Positions 45,723 through 54,728 of a DNA stretch of 64,000 bases are shown here, in pieces. Where the stretch lies: assembly GCA_016713925.1 (NCBI GenBank), contig JADJOH010000002.1, positions 992,001-1,056,000 of the forward strand, read 5' to 3'. Every line of letters begins with the position of its first letter. The stretch's first letter is position 1. This DNA comes from Bacteroidota bacterium (GTDB taxonomy: Bacteria > Bacteroidota > Bacteroidia > AKYH767-A > OLB10). The position numbers and the translations under genes are program-made. Below the pieces are notes generated by a model. That model saw nothing but the letters and a program-made list of their open reading frames with translations. It made no database searches and was not told the origin of the DNA.

Positions 45723-45849
45723 ATGTGGAAGGAATATGCATCTTCGTTATGACGTTATTTCCTCTCCTATCTTCTTCAAAGAACTTACACTGAAGATATT
45801 TAAAGAACTCTTCTGATTTTAATTTTAGGGTGTCACATTGCTGAAGTCA

Positions 45850-46263
45850 TCAGATCTCTTCCTTCACGTTCTTTGCACCGGGTTTCAGAATCAACCGCAA
45901 TGAAGAATCGTTGGTAAAATAACTCCAGGCCCAATTGATAAAAATGATCAGTTTGTTCTTTACATTCAAAATCAGCATCAGATGTAAGAACATCCAGGTA
46001 AACCATGCGAGTCTACCCTGAAATTTGATAAAGGGTAAATCCACTACGGCTTTATGCTTACCCACTGTGGCCATCGAACCCAAATCTTTATATTCATATT
46101 CCTTCATGGGTTTGTTCTTTTCCAGATTCAATAAGTTTTTGCTTAGATTCCGCGCCTGACCAATGGCTACATTCGCTACCTGAGGATGGCCGTTGGGGTA
46201 TGAAGGTGTCACCATATAAGCAATATCGCCCAATGCATAAATCGTATCATATCCTGCGACCAA
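45850..46263 (-). CDS. Type II NADH dehydrogenase-like flavoprotein, C-terminal part (frameshifted)
   Basis: Continues the oxidoreductase at 46247-47107: VAGYDTIYALGDIAYM is the second FAD-binding (GD) motif, then HPQVANVAIGQARNLSKNLL and a C-terminal membrane-associated stretch (WFTWMFLHLMLILNVKNKLI) typical of NDH-2. The frames join near 46260 if one T is dropped (NRYNLVAGYD). The first possible restart is at 46263, so without correction this half would lack the first Rossmann domain. Confidence 0.78.
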   Translation of the reverse strand: MVAGYDTIYALGDIAYMVTPSYPNGHPQVANVAIGQARNLSKNLLNLEKNKPMKEYEYKDLGSMATVGKHKAVVDLPFIKFQGRLAWFTWMFLHLMLILNVKNKLIIFINWAWSYFTNDSSLRLILKPGAKNVKEEI

Positions 46264-47107
46264 AGTTGTAACGATTCACCACATAACGATTTCGAACCAA
46301 TGCTTCCGGCTTTAAACCGTTGATCACATTCCCGGTAACACCGGCTGCCCAAATCACATTTTGGCTTTTAATTGTTTCCCCATTATTTAAGACAACATCA
46401 TATCCATTATATGAGGTCACATACACTTCAGTACGCACCTCCACGCCTGATTCTTCCAGGTATTTTCGGGATGCGATTTTTGCCTGATCGCTCAACGCAT
46501 TGAGTGTATTCTTACTACCTTCCAGTAAAATAATATTCAGCAATTTGAAATTTACCTTCGGATAATCACGGGGTAAAACATGCCTCTTCCACTCTGCAAA
46601 AGCGCCGGCCAACTCCACTCCGGTTGGACCTGCACCTACGATGACGATATTATTTAATCCATTTTGTTTATCAATGCCATTGACAGCAGCTTCTTCAAAA
46701 GATAATAAAATACTATTTCTGATTTCAATGGCTTCTTGTGTTGTTTTCATTGAAAAGGTATTGGCACTGAGGGATTCATTGCCAAAATAATTTGTTTTAC
46801 AGCCGGTAGCGATGACCAAAAAATCATAATTAAAAGTGCCGGCATCGGTAAATACTTGTTTAGTATCCGGACCTATGGAAAGAACCTCTGACAGACAAAA
46901 ATCAAAATTCTTTACTTTTTGAAATATCTTTCTGAAAGGAAATGAAATGCTGGAGGGTTCCAATGCGGCGGTGGCTACCTGATAAAACAAGGGTTGAAAC
47001 TGATGATGATTCTGCCGATCTATTAATAATACCTCAAACCGGGTATTTCTTAGTTTCTTCGCCAGCTCGAGTCCGGCAAAACCTCCACCGATAATGATTA
47101 TTTTCAT
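46247..47107 (-). CDS. Type II NADH dehydrogenase-like flavoprotein, N-terminal part
   Basis: 286 residues as read. The FAD-binding KIIIIGGGFAGLELAKKL start, the NDH-2-typical HHQFQPLFYQVATAALEPSS, ATG motif (FLVIATGCKTNYFG), the NAD-binding VIVGAGPTGVELAGAFAEW and VIWAAGVTGNVI are all present. NDH-2 passes electrons from NADH to quinone at the inner membrane without pumping protons. The reading frame is lost at NRYNFGRRI-stop; the remainder is at 45850-46263, giving ~420 residues when joined. Confidence 0.85.
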   Translation of the reverse strand: MKIIIIGGGFAGLELAKKLRNTRFEVLLIDRQNHHQFQPLFYQVATAALEPSSISFPFRKIFQKVKNFDFCLSEVLSIGPDTKQVFTDAGTFNYDFLVIATGCKTNYFGNESLSANTFSMKTTQEAIEIRNSILLSFEEAAVNGIDKQNGLNNIVIVGAGPTGVELAGAFAEWKRHVLPRDYPKVNFKLLNIILLEGSKNTLNALSDQAKIASRKYLEESGVEVRTEVYVTSYNGYDVVLNNGETIKSQNVIWAAGVTGNVINGLKPEALVRNRYVVNRYNFGRRI

Positions 47108-47232
47108 ATGAATTGGAAATGACGACCAGTCGGCAAATTCGTATCAAAGATAGACAACCAAAGCCAATATATAGGAAGATAGTCGCTTCTTTGATCTTAT
47201 CACTAAATAAAAAACACTGTTTAAGTACCATT

Positions 47233-48579
47233 TCAGAGATAGCTCAAACAATATACAGCACCTTCCGCACTAGAAAACACAACATAATTGTCCGAGCAGA
47301 CCGGCGTTGAAAAAATTCCACCCAGCTCACATTCCACTTCCAAAAATTGTTCATTGGATGTTATGATCGAATAAATATCATCCCTGTACTCGTCATTTTC
47401 TTTAAAATACTTCAGGCGACTTTTGTTATAACCTGAAGTTGAAAAAACACATTTATCACTGCCCGTGTTAAGGTCTATCGCATACAATTTACCCATTGTA
47501 GTTCCTATCAGCAATTCCTCCTTCATTTTCACAACATTACCAAAGACTAAAAAATCCATACTTCGCTTCCAGTATTCGGTTCCGGTATTAGGGTTCACCG
47601 CGGCAAGCATACGTTCATCCGCTCCTGCCATATACAATACGGAATCAAGAATAGTAAGTGACAACACCCAACCTTTGCTGAAAGATCTATTCCAATGACA
47701 ATACCCCTCTTTTTTATCCAAAGCATAAACATTATAATCTCTTACACCGAAAAAAACAAGATCCTCTGTTTGAGCAGGACTGCCTTGCACTTCACCCTTC
47801 GGAAAATAATGGTGTCCAACCGTTTTAAACTTCCACAACAAAGCACCATTGTCTATACTTATAGCATAACAATACCCGTCAAAAGATCCGCAATAGACAG
47901 CCTGATCGTCAATTGCAGGCGTTGAATGTACTGCATCACCTGTTTTAAACACCCACTTCAAACTACCATTGCCGGCATGAACAGCATATATGCAACTGTC
48001 ACCGGAACCAAAAAACAGCAGTCCGTTTTTTAATACGGCAGCAGATTGATGATAATCTGCAAAATCAACTTTCTTCTCCCCCTTAGTTCGGAATTTCCAA
48101 ATCAGTTTTCCCGAATCTGACAAGCAATAGAGATTTCCATCTCCGCTGATAAAATATATTTTTTTATTTTCCACCAATGCAGTAGAACGGATTTCACCGG
48201 TTGTTTTAAATTTCCACAACTGTTTACCACTAGCGATATCCAGGGCGTAAAAACAACTATCAAGACTTCCGAAGTAAACACTTCCCGATGAAACAGCCAC
48301 TGAAGAAAAGATGGGTTGAGGTACATTATACTTCCAAACCAATGAAAATTTTTCAGGAGGACTACCTAAACAGACTGATACCATGGTTAGAAAATAAAAT
48401 GATAATATCTTCAAATGATAAAATGACAATATCCACCCGGAAAACAAATATTTCTTCTGCTTTAATCTGAAAATATTTGAATCAACTATCGACCGGATTA
48501 ATATTCTCCTATCAATACCATCGCATAACAAGGATGTAATTCCGATAAATCTTGTAGTTATTAATTTAATCATAACCAT
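47233..48579 (-). CDS. PQQ-like beta-propeller (outer membrane assembly BamB-like fold) protein
   Basis: 448 residues. Repeated blades of the form VYFGSLDSCFYALDIASGKQ-LWKFKT, LYCLSDSGKLIWKFRT, IYAVHAGNGSLKWVFKT and CYAISIDNGALLWKFKT mark seven or eight PQQ-type propeller blades. The N-terminus is unusual. The first ~65 residues contain a hydrophobic stretch (ILSFYFLTMVSVCLGS) that would make a signal peptide if translation starts at a later codon; the ATG at 48579 is the longest option. No catalytic residues of quinoprotein dehydrogenases are obvious, so a scaffold or binding role is more likely. Confidence 0.75.
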   Translation of the reverse strand: MVMIKLITTRFIGITSLLCDGIDRRILIRSIVDSNIFRLKQKKYLFSGWILSFYHLKILSFYFLTMVSVCLGSPPEKFSLVWKYNVPQPIFSSVAVSSGSVYFGSLDSCFYALDIASGKQLWKFKTTGEIRSTALVENKKIYFISGDGNLYCLSDSGKLIWKFRTKGEKKVDFADYHQSAAVLKNGLLFFGSGDSCIYAVHAGNGSLKWVFKTGDAVHSTPAIDDQAVYCGSFDGYCYAISIDNGALLWKFKTVGHHYFPKGEVQGSPAQTEDLVFFGVRDYNVYALDKKEGYCHWNRSFSKGWVLSLTILDSVLYMAGADERMLAAVNPNTGTEYWKRSMDFLVFGNVVKMKEELLIGTTMGKLYAIDLNTGSDKCVFSTSGYNKSRLKYFKENDEYRDDIYSIITSNEQFLEVECELGGIFSTPVCSDNYVVFSSAEGAVYCLSYL

Positions 48580-48694
48580 TCATCTTTAAAAGTAAGACAA
48601 TTCCAAAAAAAGATAGAATGATTTAGATCAGTATCGTTAAAACAACGACCAACGCAAAAGAATTTACTGACAAAGATCCAGCGGAAGCCGACAG

Positions 48695-49234
48695 TTACTT
48701 CTGATTGTCGGCAAGAAAATAATATTTTTCCTGCATTACTTTCATATGATGAATTTGATGTCCTGCCAGAATAAACCCCAATGCCAACACCGACAAGTCC
48801 ACATTAAAGCATATTGCCCGACGTAACAAGCTTTCTTCATTGAAACTCTCATACATGTTAATAGCAGATTTTCGCAATAAAATAAATTCTTCCTTCAACG
48901 CTTCCAGACTTCTCTCATTGGCATTGGAATGCTCTACAAAATAATTCTCATCATATCCCGGCAAAAGTGTTTGATCGTTACGGGCGAAACGCAGCGCACG
49001 ATAGGACATGATTCGTTCGGTATCGTTGATATGCTGTAAGACTTCCTTTATGGTCCATTTTCCAGGCTCATACACTTTATCGCCAATACGTGCCAAACGA
49101 TCCCAGTCCATCTTCATCCAGTTATTCAGTGAATGCGTCAATGCGACAAACAAATCATCCTCCGGAACTACAGCAATGTACCGGTCAAAATAATTGGGAT
49201 TAGAAACGATTTCTGATTTCAGCGCCTGTTTCAT
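48695..49234 (-). CDS. DinB superfamily protein
   Basis: 179 residues. Four-helix-bundle DinB features: LTHSLNNWMKMDWDRLARIG, the first metal-ligand helix KWTIKEVLQHINDTERIMSY, and the last ligand helix LSVLALGFILAGHQIHHMKV, which together supply three His. Family members are metal-binding proteins, some of them thiol S-transferases; the substrate here is unknown. Single gene, divergent from 49373. The length is at the usual value and the frame is intact. Confidence 0.85.
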   Translation of the reverse strand: MKQALKSEIVSNPNYFDRYIAVVPEDDLFVALTHSLNNWMKMDWDRLARIGDKVYEPGKWTIKEVLQHINDTERIMSYRALRFARNDQTLLPGYDENYFVEHSNANERSLEALKEEFILLRKSAINMYESFNEESLLRRAICFNVDLSVLALGFILAGHQIHHMKVMQEKYYFLADNQK

Positions 49235-49372
49235 AATAATTGTATAGTAGGACCAGCTAAATTAAGCGATATTCCTCATATATGATTATTGTCATCAATA
49301 AAAACAACATACCTTTCGTGTTTAACCGGAAAACCTCCTTAATTTTACCATCTAACCACAAGATCATCCACT

Positions 49373-49798
49373 ATGAAAAAAGAAAATGCTATTAAACAGG
49401 TAGGGGTATGGATAGATCAGGCCGAGGCCCATTTTATTCATCCGACTTTAAATTCGAATGAACCGGAAACAACGACATCCGAATTAGAATCTAATGTTCG
49501 ACACAAAGGCGAAAGCGGTGATAGTATTAGATTGGGAGGCTATCGCTCTACAAACAACGAAAATCACAAACAACATCGCGAGCAGGATGCTTTACACAAA
49601 TACTACAAAGAACTACAGCAAAAGCTACTTGAATATGATGATATTTACCTCTTTGGTCCCGGTCCGGCGAGGAGTGAGTTGTATAATCTTATGAAAGAAG
49701 ATGCACATTTCAGATCTAAAAATATCCATTCTGAGTCAGCGGATCATATGAGTGAAAATCAATTGCAGGCGAAAGTGAAGGACTATTTTAGCAAGTAA
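49373..49798 (+). CDS. Small eRF1-domain-like protein of unknown function
   Basis: 141 residues. The N-terminus KQVGVWIDQAEAHFIHPTL and the C-terminal block DDIYLFGPGPARSELYNLMK...SADHMSENQLQAKVKDYF look like the short bacterial proteins related to eRF1/baeRF-type domains (a beta-strand opening, then a GPGPA-type loop and a helical end). This assignment is by pattern only. There is no signal peptide, so it is cytoplasmic. The middle part (~35-75) is hydrophilic and probably disordered. Confidence 0.5.
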   Translation: MKKENAIKQVGVWIDQAEAHFIHPTLNSNEPETTTSELESNVRHKGESGDSIRLGGYRSTNNENHKQHREQDALHKYYKELQQKLLEYDDIYLFGPGPARSELYNLMKEDAHFRSKNIHSESADHMSENQLQAKVKDYFSK

Positions 49799-49831
49799 AT
49801 AGTTGATTAAATACCAGTAAAATATCCTGAA

Positions 49832-50755
49832 TTACTTTCTCTTAAAACTCTTCGCCATATTCCGGAACCGGATCAGGTTATCGTCGAAACGCGCTGTGGC
49901 CTGACCAGCCATTACATAATAGTTGGCATCATCCACGAAGAGCATCACTTCGTACACTACTTGTTCCTCTTTCTTTTTATTGAAGGCTTTACCGGTAATT
50001 TCATACCCTTTTAGACCATCAATCAAAATGGAATCGATCTGATAGCTCATCAATGAATCCAATCCGGGCAAACTGTTCAAACGCTTCACGGCAAATTCTT
50101 TCCTATCCAGTGATTTCACTTTTTTAATAGATGGTCCCACTAAAAACGAAGCATTATCATCGCTTTCCGTTTGAGTTTTTCCATCCCGCGTATAAACGAG
50201 GCCCCCTAAACTATATTTTGCCGGCATAAAGCCCTGACTCTTTGCATCGACAATAAAATCTACTCCTGCCTCCAGATCTTCCTCCACCAACGGTTCATAC
50301 TTAACGGAAAGTGCCATTGCCTTCACTTCCTCGCAAAGTCTGGAGTTACTGTCAGGAGCTCCACAATTTATCATAACCGTTTTCGCTGTATCTCCGAAAA
50401 TCAGAATATACTTCCGGAATTTTACCCCCTTATTCATTTGTGTCATCTCAAACAAACTTGTTTTTAATCCGCCTAAATCCGGCTCCGAGTTACTTACAAA
50501 TGTCATCCCTAATCTCTTCATCTCCTCCTGCGAAAAAGCGGATTTGTTTTTCTCGATTGGACTCTGCAAAACGGAAACAATAACTGCCGCACCTCCCTTC
50601 AAATTCTCAAAACCATTAAAACGTTTTGCAGCAACAAATCCTTCCTTGATCTCCATTGTACACTTCGTTCCCGGAATATTTTTACGTAGGGGTTGCTGGC
50701 CATTTACAAGGGCCGAACAAAGAATCAGGCAAATAATTATATAATTTTTCATCAT
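49832..50755 (-). CDS. Secreted protein of unknown function
   Basis: 307 residues. Signal peptide (~1-19, ALVNGQ) and a mature periplasmic protein that appears to contain two similar halves. Each half has a K(x)GFMPAKYS/KEGFVAAKRF opening and a later DSLMSYQIDSILIDGLKGYE / MTFVSNSEPDLGGLKTSLFE-type strand, ending YYVMAGQATARFDDNLIRFR. The repeat of a ~130-residue unit is weak and judged by eye. No lipobox, sorting domain or catalytic signature. Convergent with 49373-49798. Confidence 0.55.
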   Translation of the reverse strand: MMKNYIIICLILCSALVNGQQPLRKNIPGTKCTMEIKEGFVAAKRFNGFENLKGGAAVIVSVLQSPIEKNKSAFSQEEMKRLGMTFVSNSEPDLGGLKTSLFEMTQMNKGVKFRKYILIFGDTAKTVMINCGAPDSNSRLCEEVKAMALSVKYEPLVEEDLEAGVDFIVDAKSQGFMPAKYSLGGLVYTRDGKTQTESDDNASFLVGPSIKKVKSLDRKEFAVKRLNSLPGLDSLMSYQIDSILIDGLKGYEITGKAFNKKKEEQVVYEVMLFVDDANYYVMAGQATARFDDNLIRFRNMAKSFKRK

Positions 50756-50988
50756 TTCATTGCGAAGTTAGTGGATAATCCAATACTCTTAATACTGCTA
50801 CTATGTTTCAAAGCTATCCAATCCTAAGCAAGTTAATCCTAGAACATGAAGATCAATTGAACAGAAGAAAACCTCCTTAACCTTAAATATAAATATTGGC
50901 AATCAACTACTTACGCACACGTTTATTGAAGTTGTAACTTTACGACAGGTTAATTAGTCCCATTACTAAACTTGCGAATTTAGAAAAC

Positions 50989-51477
50989 GTGACCACTCAG
51001 GAATACAATTTTTGTGTAGATCAACATGCGGATGGCGTATATCGATTCATCCTGCATAACACCCGCGACAAAGAATTTGCGCAAGATATTGTACAAGATG
51101 CTGTTGAAAAAATGTGGATCAACGTTGGACAGATAAATGGTGAAAAGGCCAAATCCTATTTATTTACCACTGCTTATCATACCATGCTGGATCGGTTAAG
51201 ACGACTAAAAAAGCAAGGCAATTGGAATGAAGTAAATGAAGAGCAATACAGTCATAGTTCCGGCAATTACAGTGGACTAAAAGAAGTACTCCGCAAAGCA
51301 TTAAATCGTTTACCGGAAATTCAGCGAACTGTGGTTATGTTAAGAGATTACGAAGGATATTCCTACGAAGAAATTGGGGAGATAACCGGTTTAAAGGAAT
51401 CACAGGTTAAAGTTTACATTTACAGAGCACGGCTCGCATTAAAAGAATACATCGGCAAACCGGAGAATGTCATCTGA
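50989..51477 (+). CDS. ECF-type RNA polymerase sigma factor
   Basis: 162 residues, GTG start (VTTQEYNFCVDQHADGVYRF); no ATG fits upstream. Region 2 is FAQDIVQDAVEKMWINVGQI with the RLRRLKKQ end. Region 4 is LPEIQRTVVMLRDYEGYSYE then EIGEITGLKESQVKVYIYRA. It directs RNA polymerase to promoters of an extracytoplasmic response. The next gene begins 8 bp after its stop and encodes the likely anti-sigma partner. An AT-rich TAACTTTA box (~50935-50942) may be its promoter. Confidence 0.88.
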   Translation: MTTQEYNFCVDQHADGVYRFILHNTRDKEFAQDIVQDAVEKMWINVGQINGEKAKSYLFTTAYHTMLDRLRRLKKQGNWNEVNEEQYSHSSGNYSGLKEVLRKALNRLPEIQRTVVMLRDYEGYSYEEIGEITGLKESQVKVYIYRARLALKEYIGKPENVI

Positions 51478-51485
51478 CAAAAAAA

Positions 51486-52937
51486 ATGAACATCAACACC
51501 CATAATTACGAAAGCTGGTTCATCGATTATTTCGATGGAAATCTCAGTGCCGGCGAGGTGGCGGAATTGTTCCTTTTTCTGGAGCAACATCCGGAATTAA
51601 ATGAAGAGTTCAGTTCTTTTGAAAATATTGCATTAATTGACTTTTCTGAAGAAGCAGATGCTTATCCTGAAAAAGGCGATTTGATTAAATCAGATAAACC
51701 ATCGGCAGAAAATATTCACGAGTGGTTCATTGCAGAAGTAGAAGACCAATTGTCTCCGGAAAAACTTGTACTACTGGAAAACTTTTTAGCCGCCCATCCG
51801 GTTTACATGAATGAACGTGAACTCTTCCGCAACACAAAACTTACTGAAGAACCTTCGATTACTTTTGAAGGAAAAGAGTCGATAAAGAAAACTGCAGATC
51901 TATCTGAAGCGAGCATCCAGGAATGGCTCATCGCAGAAATGGAAGGCGAACTCAACTTGCAACAAAGGAGTTTGCTGCTTTCCTTCTTACAAAAGCATCC
52001 ACAATATGAACAGGACAGGGAGCTATATCGACGAACTAAGCTTCCATTGAGTACTGATGACCATTTTTCGGGAAAGAAATTTTTGTATAAAAGAATTCCA
52101 TCTTTCGGATTTAATTCTTCGAAAGCATTGCGCATTGCTGCTATCCTCTTATTACTTATAGGTGCTGCATTTATTTTCCGGTTAGCTGAAAAAAATAATG
52201 GTAACGATCCTCAGTTTGCAACTATTGAAGATACCCTGGTAAAGTCATTGCCGGAAGAAAGAAATATTCAACCCATGCTGTCAGAGAAAAATCCTGCTGA
52301 AAAAAAAGACGCACTTGAATCCAAAAAGGATAGTGTTTCATTAATTGAAAAAAATAAGAATTACTCTACAGAAATAAACAAACCAACATTTGCAGATAAA
52401 AACAATAAGCCTGTGAAGGAGGGGACGTTGAATAGTGAGAATAATAACTATAAAAACAACATTGTACAAAATAAAATACAACTACCTAAAGATCGCAGTG
52501 AAAATGGTATTCCTGCTGAAAACATCTTTGCAGAAACCATAGCTTCTCTTTCTCCCAAACCAAATCCAGCAATAAAAATTGAAGAACCTTTTGTGTTTAC
52601 AGAAAGGCGCTATACTCCAAAGGCAACTGTTTCTTATGAAAATCCGAACGAACCTCCTTCATTGGCTGCGATTATAAATCCGGCCCGCATTGGCGAAGAA
52701 ATGATAGACCTAGCTGCAAAAAATGTAAACAAAGCTGCAGGGGAGGAATTAATCGGGACCGCTTCTGCTCCTGCAAAATTACCTTTCGGAAGTCGTTTGT
52801 TAAAGTTTGCTGCGAAGGCGGTAGGAAAGATTTCCAAAGACAAAGTAAAAGTTCGCACGGCCTTCAATCCCATTACCGGTAAATTGAGTGCTTATGAAGT
52901 AGAGACAGAAAAGAGAGTGATACAAAAACAATTTTGA
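51486..52937 (+). CDS. Membrane protein with triplicated anti-sigma-like N-terminal motif
   Basis: 483 residues. Three N-terminal copies of one motif: YESWFIDYFDGNLSAGEVAE (~5), IHEWFIAEVEDQLSPEKLVL (~75) and IQEWLIAEMEGELNLQQRSL (~140), each followed by a LxxFLxxHPxxxxE helix. A single membrane helix (~221-239, ALRIAAILLLLIGAAFIFRL) and a long low-complexity Lys/Glu/Asn-rich periplasmic region follow, with a conserved-looking tail (KVKVRTAFNPITGKLSAYEV). Position right behind an ECF sigma factor and the single helix suggest an anti-sigma role; there is no zinc HxxxCxxC signature. Confidence 0.65.
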   Translation: MNINTHNYESWFIDYFDGNLSAGEVAELFLFLEQHPELNEEFSSFENIALIDFSEEADAYPEKGDLIKSDKPSAENIHEWFIAEVEDQLSPEKLVLLENFLAAHPVYMNERELFRNTKLTEEPSITFEGKESIKKTADLSEASIQEWLIAEMEGELNLQQRSLLLSFLQKHPQYEQDRELYRRTKLPLSTDDHFSGKKFLYKRIPSFGFNSSKALRIAAILLLLIGAAFIFRLAEKNNGNDPQFATIEDTLVKSLPEERNIQPMLSEKNPAEKKDALESKKDSVSLIEKNKNYSTEINKPTFADKNNKPVKEGTLNSENNNYKNNIVQNKIQLPKDRSENGIPAENIFAETIASLSPKPNPAIKIEEPFVFTERRYTPKATVSYENPNEPPSLAAIINPARIGEEMIDLAAKNVNKAAGEELIGTASAPAKLPFGSRLLKFAAKAVGKISKDKVKVRTAFNPITGKLSAYEVETEKRVIQKQF

Positions 52938-53117
52938 TTACTGACGATCTCCGACATTTCTAAAGGAAATTCTCCACTAAATTAATTCGAAAATAAAATC
53001 TCACCCTAAGCGCAATCACCGGAAAGAAGTACATGAATGAAAAATAATTTCCCATCACTGTAACTTTTATAAAACGCAATACATCTCATTCATAGAAACG
53101 ACAGTATTAAAAAAATT

Positions 53118-54557
53118 ATGAAAACACTACAATTCATTATCATCGCCGCCTATTGCTTTATCGGGCACTATGGATTCGGGCAGCAATCAGAAATAAGAGT
53201 TCTCCCCTCCTTCACCTCCATTAAAATCAAAGACAATACGCATGTAGTTCTCCGTACCGGAAGTCCGCAAGAAGTAAGAGTAGAAGCAAAGACACCATTG
53301 AATGGTATTCAAACGAATGTGGAAGATAACACATTAACCATCCAGGGTCCGCCTTCCACTATTTATATAACACTTACAGACCTTGCGGGTATCAATATTT
53401 CAGGTATCGGAAAAGTAAGCAGTGACAGTGTGTTTTCTACCAACCGTCTTCGCATTTCCATCTCCGGAAACGGAAAGGTGGCTATGCCCGTCGACGTTAA
53501 CAAACTGGAGGTGGGTATCAGCGGGATCGGTAAACTCGAACTTTCAGGCAGGGCAGATCAGCTTGATCTAAATATCAGCGGTAGTGGTAAGTTAGAAGGC
53601 GCTGCTCTTCAAGTGAAGAGATGCGAGGCCAATATCAGTGGTGTAGGCAAATGCTTTGCAGATGTAAGCGAATCACTCGACTTAAGAATTTCCGGATCCG
53701 GCTCATTCTACTATAAAAACAAACCGGCACAACTGAACACCAATATCAGTGGAATAGGAAAATATGGAGTGTTTAGTGATGAGAGCACTTCTCAAAAATC
53801 AAACGGAGAGGGCGACAGCAATTCAGTAACAGTTATCGGACATCAAAACAGCGATAATGACAACTATTCTTTTCATTGGGAGAGTGACAGTATCTTCCGT
53901 AAACCGGAAAGAGCGAGATCACATTGGGCGGGTTTTGAAATTGGCTTTAATCAACTATTGGTTCGGGACAAATTCAGTACTACTTTACCGGAAGGATACG
54001 ATTACCTGGAACTCAACTCCGGAAAGTCTATCAATGTGAATCTTAACTTCTTCGCACATGATTTTCCGATTTATAAACGTAACATCCTGTTCACTACCGG
54101 CATTGGCTTAACGTTAAACAACTACCGTTTCTCTACCGACAAAACCTTGATTCCGGATACCAACAGAGTCGTTGCCGGTTTTGATACTGATAAAAACGGA
54201 AGGCAAATCAACTATGAAAAAAATAAATTGTCTGTTAATTACATCACATTACCCTTACTGCTTCAATTCAACACGAAACAGCAATTCAAAAAATCCTTTC
54301 ATATAGCAACCGGTCTATTATTATCTTACAAATTCAACTCTCATTTGAAACTGGTTTATAATGAAGATGGAGACAGAGAAAAATCCAAGCGCAGGGATGA
54401 GTTCAACATAGAACCTTTCCGATATGATGCCACTTTTCGGATAGGATATGAACATTATACGCTGTATGCTTCCTATGCCATCAATGGATTATTTAAAGAT
54501 GGCCGGGGACCTACACTGCATCCCTTCCAGGTAGGTATTAATTTGTTTGGCTGGTAG
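53118..54557 (+). CDS. GIN-domain (DUF2807) protein fused to an outer-membrane beta-barrel
   Basis: 479 residues. Signal peptide (~1-21, GFGQQ), then a head-GIN/DUF2807 beta-solenoid with ISGIGKVSSDSV, ISGNGKVAMPVD, ISGIGKLELSGR, ISGSGKLEG, ISGVGKCFAD, ISGSGSFYY and ISGIGKYG repeats up to ~215. After a linker, ~residue 265 onward is a PorT/OMP-like barrel (HWAGFEIGFNQLLVRDKF, ILFTTGIGLTLNNYRF, FNTKQQFKKSFHIATGLLLS). Putative adhesin or stress-response surface protein. It lies 180 bp behind the sigma/anti-sigma pair on the same strand and could be a target of that sigma factor (inference). Confidence 0.78.
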   Translation: MKTLQFIIIAAYCFIGHYGFGQQSEIRVLPSFTSIKIKDNTHVVLRTGSPQEVRVEAKTPLNGIQTNVEDNTLTIQGPPSTIYITLTDLAGINISGIGKVSSDSVFSTNRLRISISGNGKVAMPVDVNKLEVGISGIGKLELSGRADQLDLNISGSGKLEGAALQVKRCEANISGVGKCFADVSESLDLRISGSGSFYYKNKPAQLNTNISGIGKYGVFSDESTSQKSNGEGDSNSVTVIGHQNSDNDNYSFHWESDSIFRKPERARSHWAGFEIGFNQLLVRDKFSTTLPEGYDYLELNSGKSINVNLNFFAHDFPIYKRNILFTTGIGLTLNNYRFSTDKTLIPDTNRVVAGFDTDKNGRQINYEKNKLSVNYITLPLLLQFNTKQQFKKSFHIATGLLLSYKFNSHLKLVYNEDGDREKSKRRDEFNIEPFRYDATFRIGYEHYTLYASYAINGLFKDGRGPTLHPFQVGINLFGW

Positions 54558-54699
54558 TGAATTCCTGCAACTGAGCTGCTTAGTATTTGTTGAATCAAAC
54601 TTTATGGGAAATACTTTTCACCATTTATCCGGTTAATTTCCATGTAAAACTTTCACAGGAGTTTATAACAGACACCCTTCAAGTTCCGCTCATTTCATT

Positions 54700-54707
54700 T
54701 ACTTTTG
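54700..54707 (+). promoter_or_regulatory. -7 promoter box of the carboxyltransferase gene
   Basis: TACTTTTG matches TAnnTTTG exactly. It overlaps the in-frame TTG at 54705, which rules that codon out as the start and supports ATG 54729. Confidence 0.55.
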
Positions 54708-54728
54708 AGGCTTGAACCGGTAATTCTT

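Larger units (their letters stand above)
45330..45849. other. Intergenic region with terminator and composite inverted repeat
   Basis: Between the FadL gene and the convergent NADH dehydrogenase gene. It contains the FadL terminator (45363-45396) and the 141-bp inverted-repeat element (45582-45722). No ORF is supported. Confidence 0.6.

Noticed and set aside
54705..54707. TTG at 54705 as the start of the carboxyltransferase
   Set aside because: It is part of an exact TAnnTTTG box; the family start matches the ATG at 54729.
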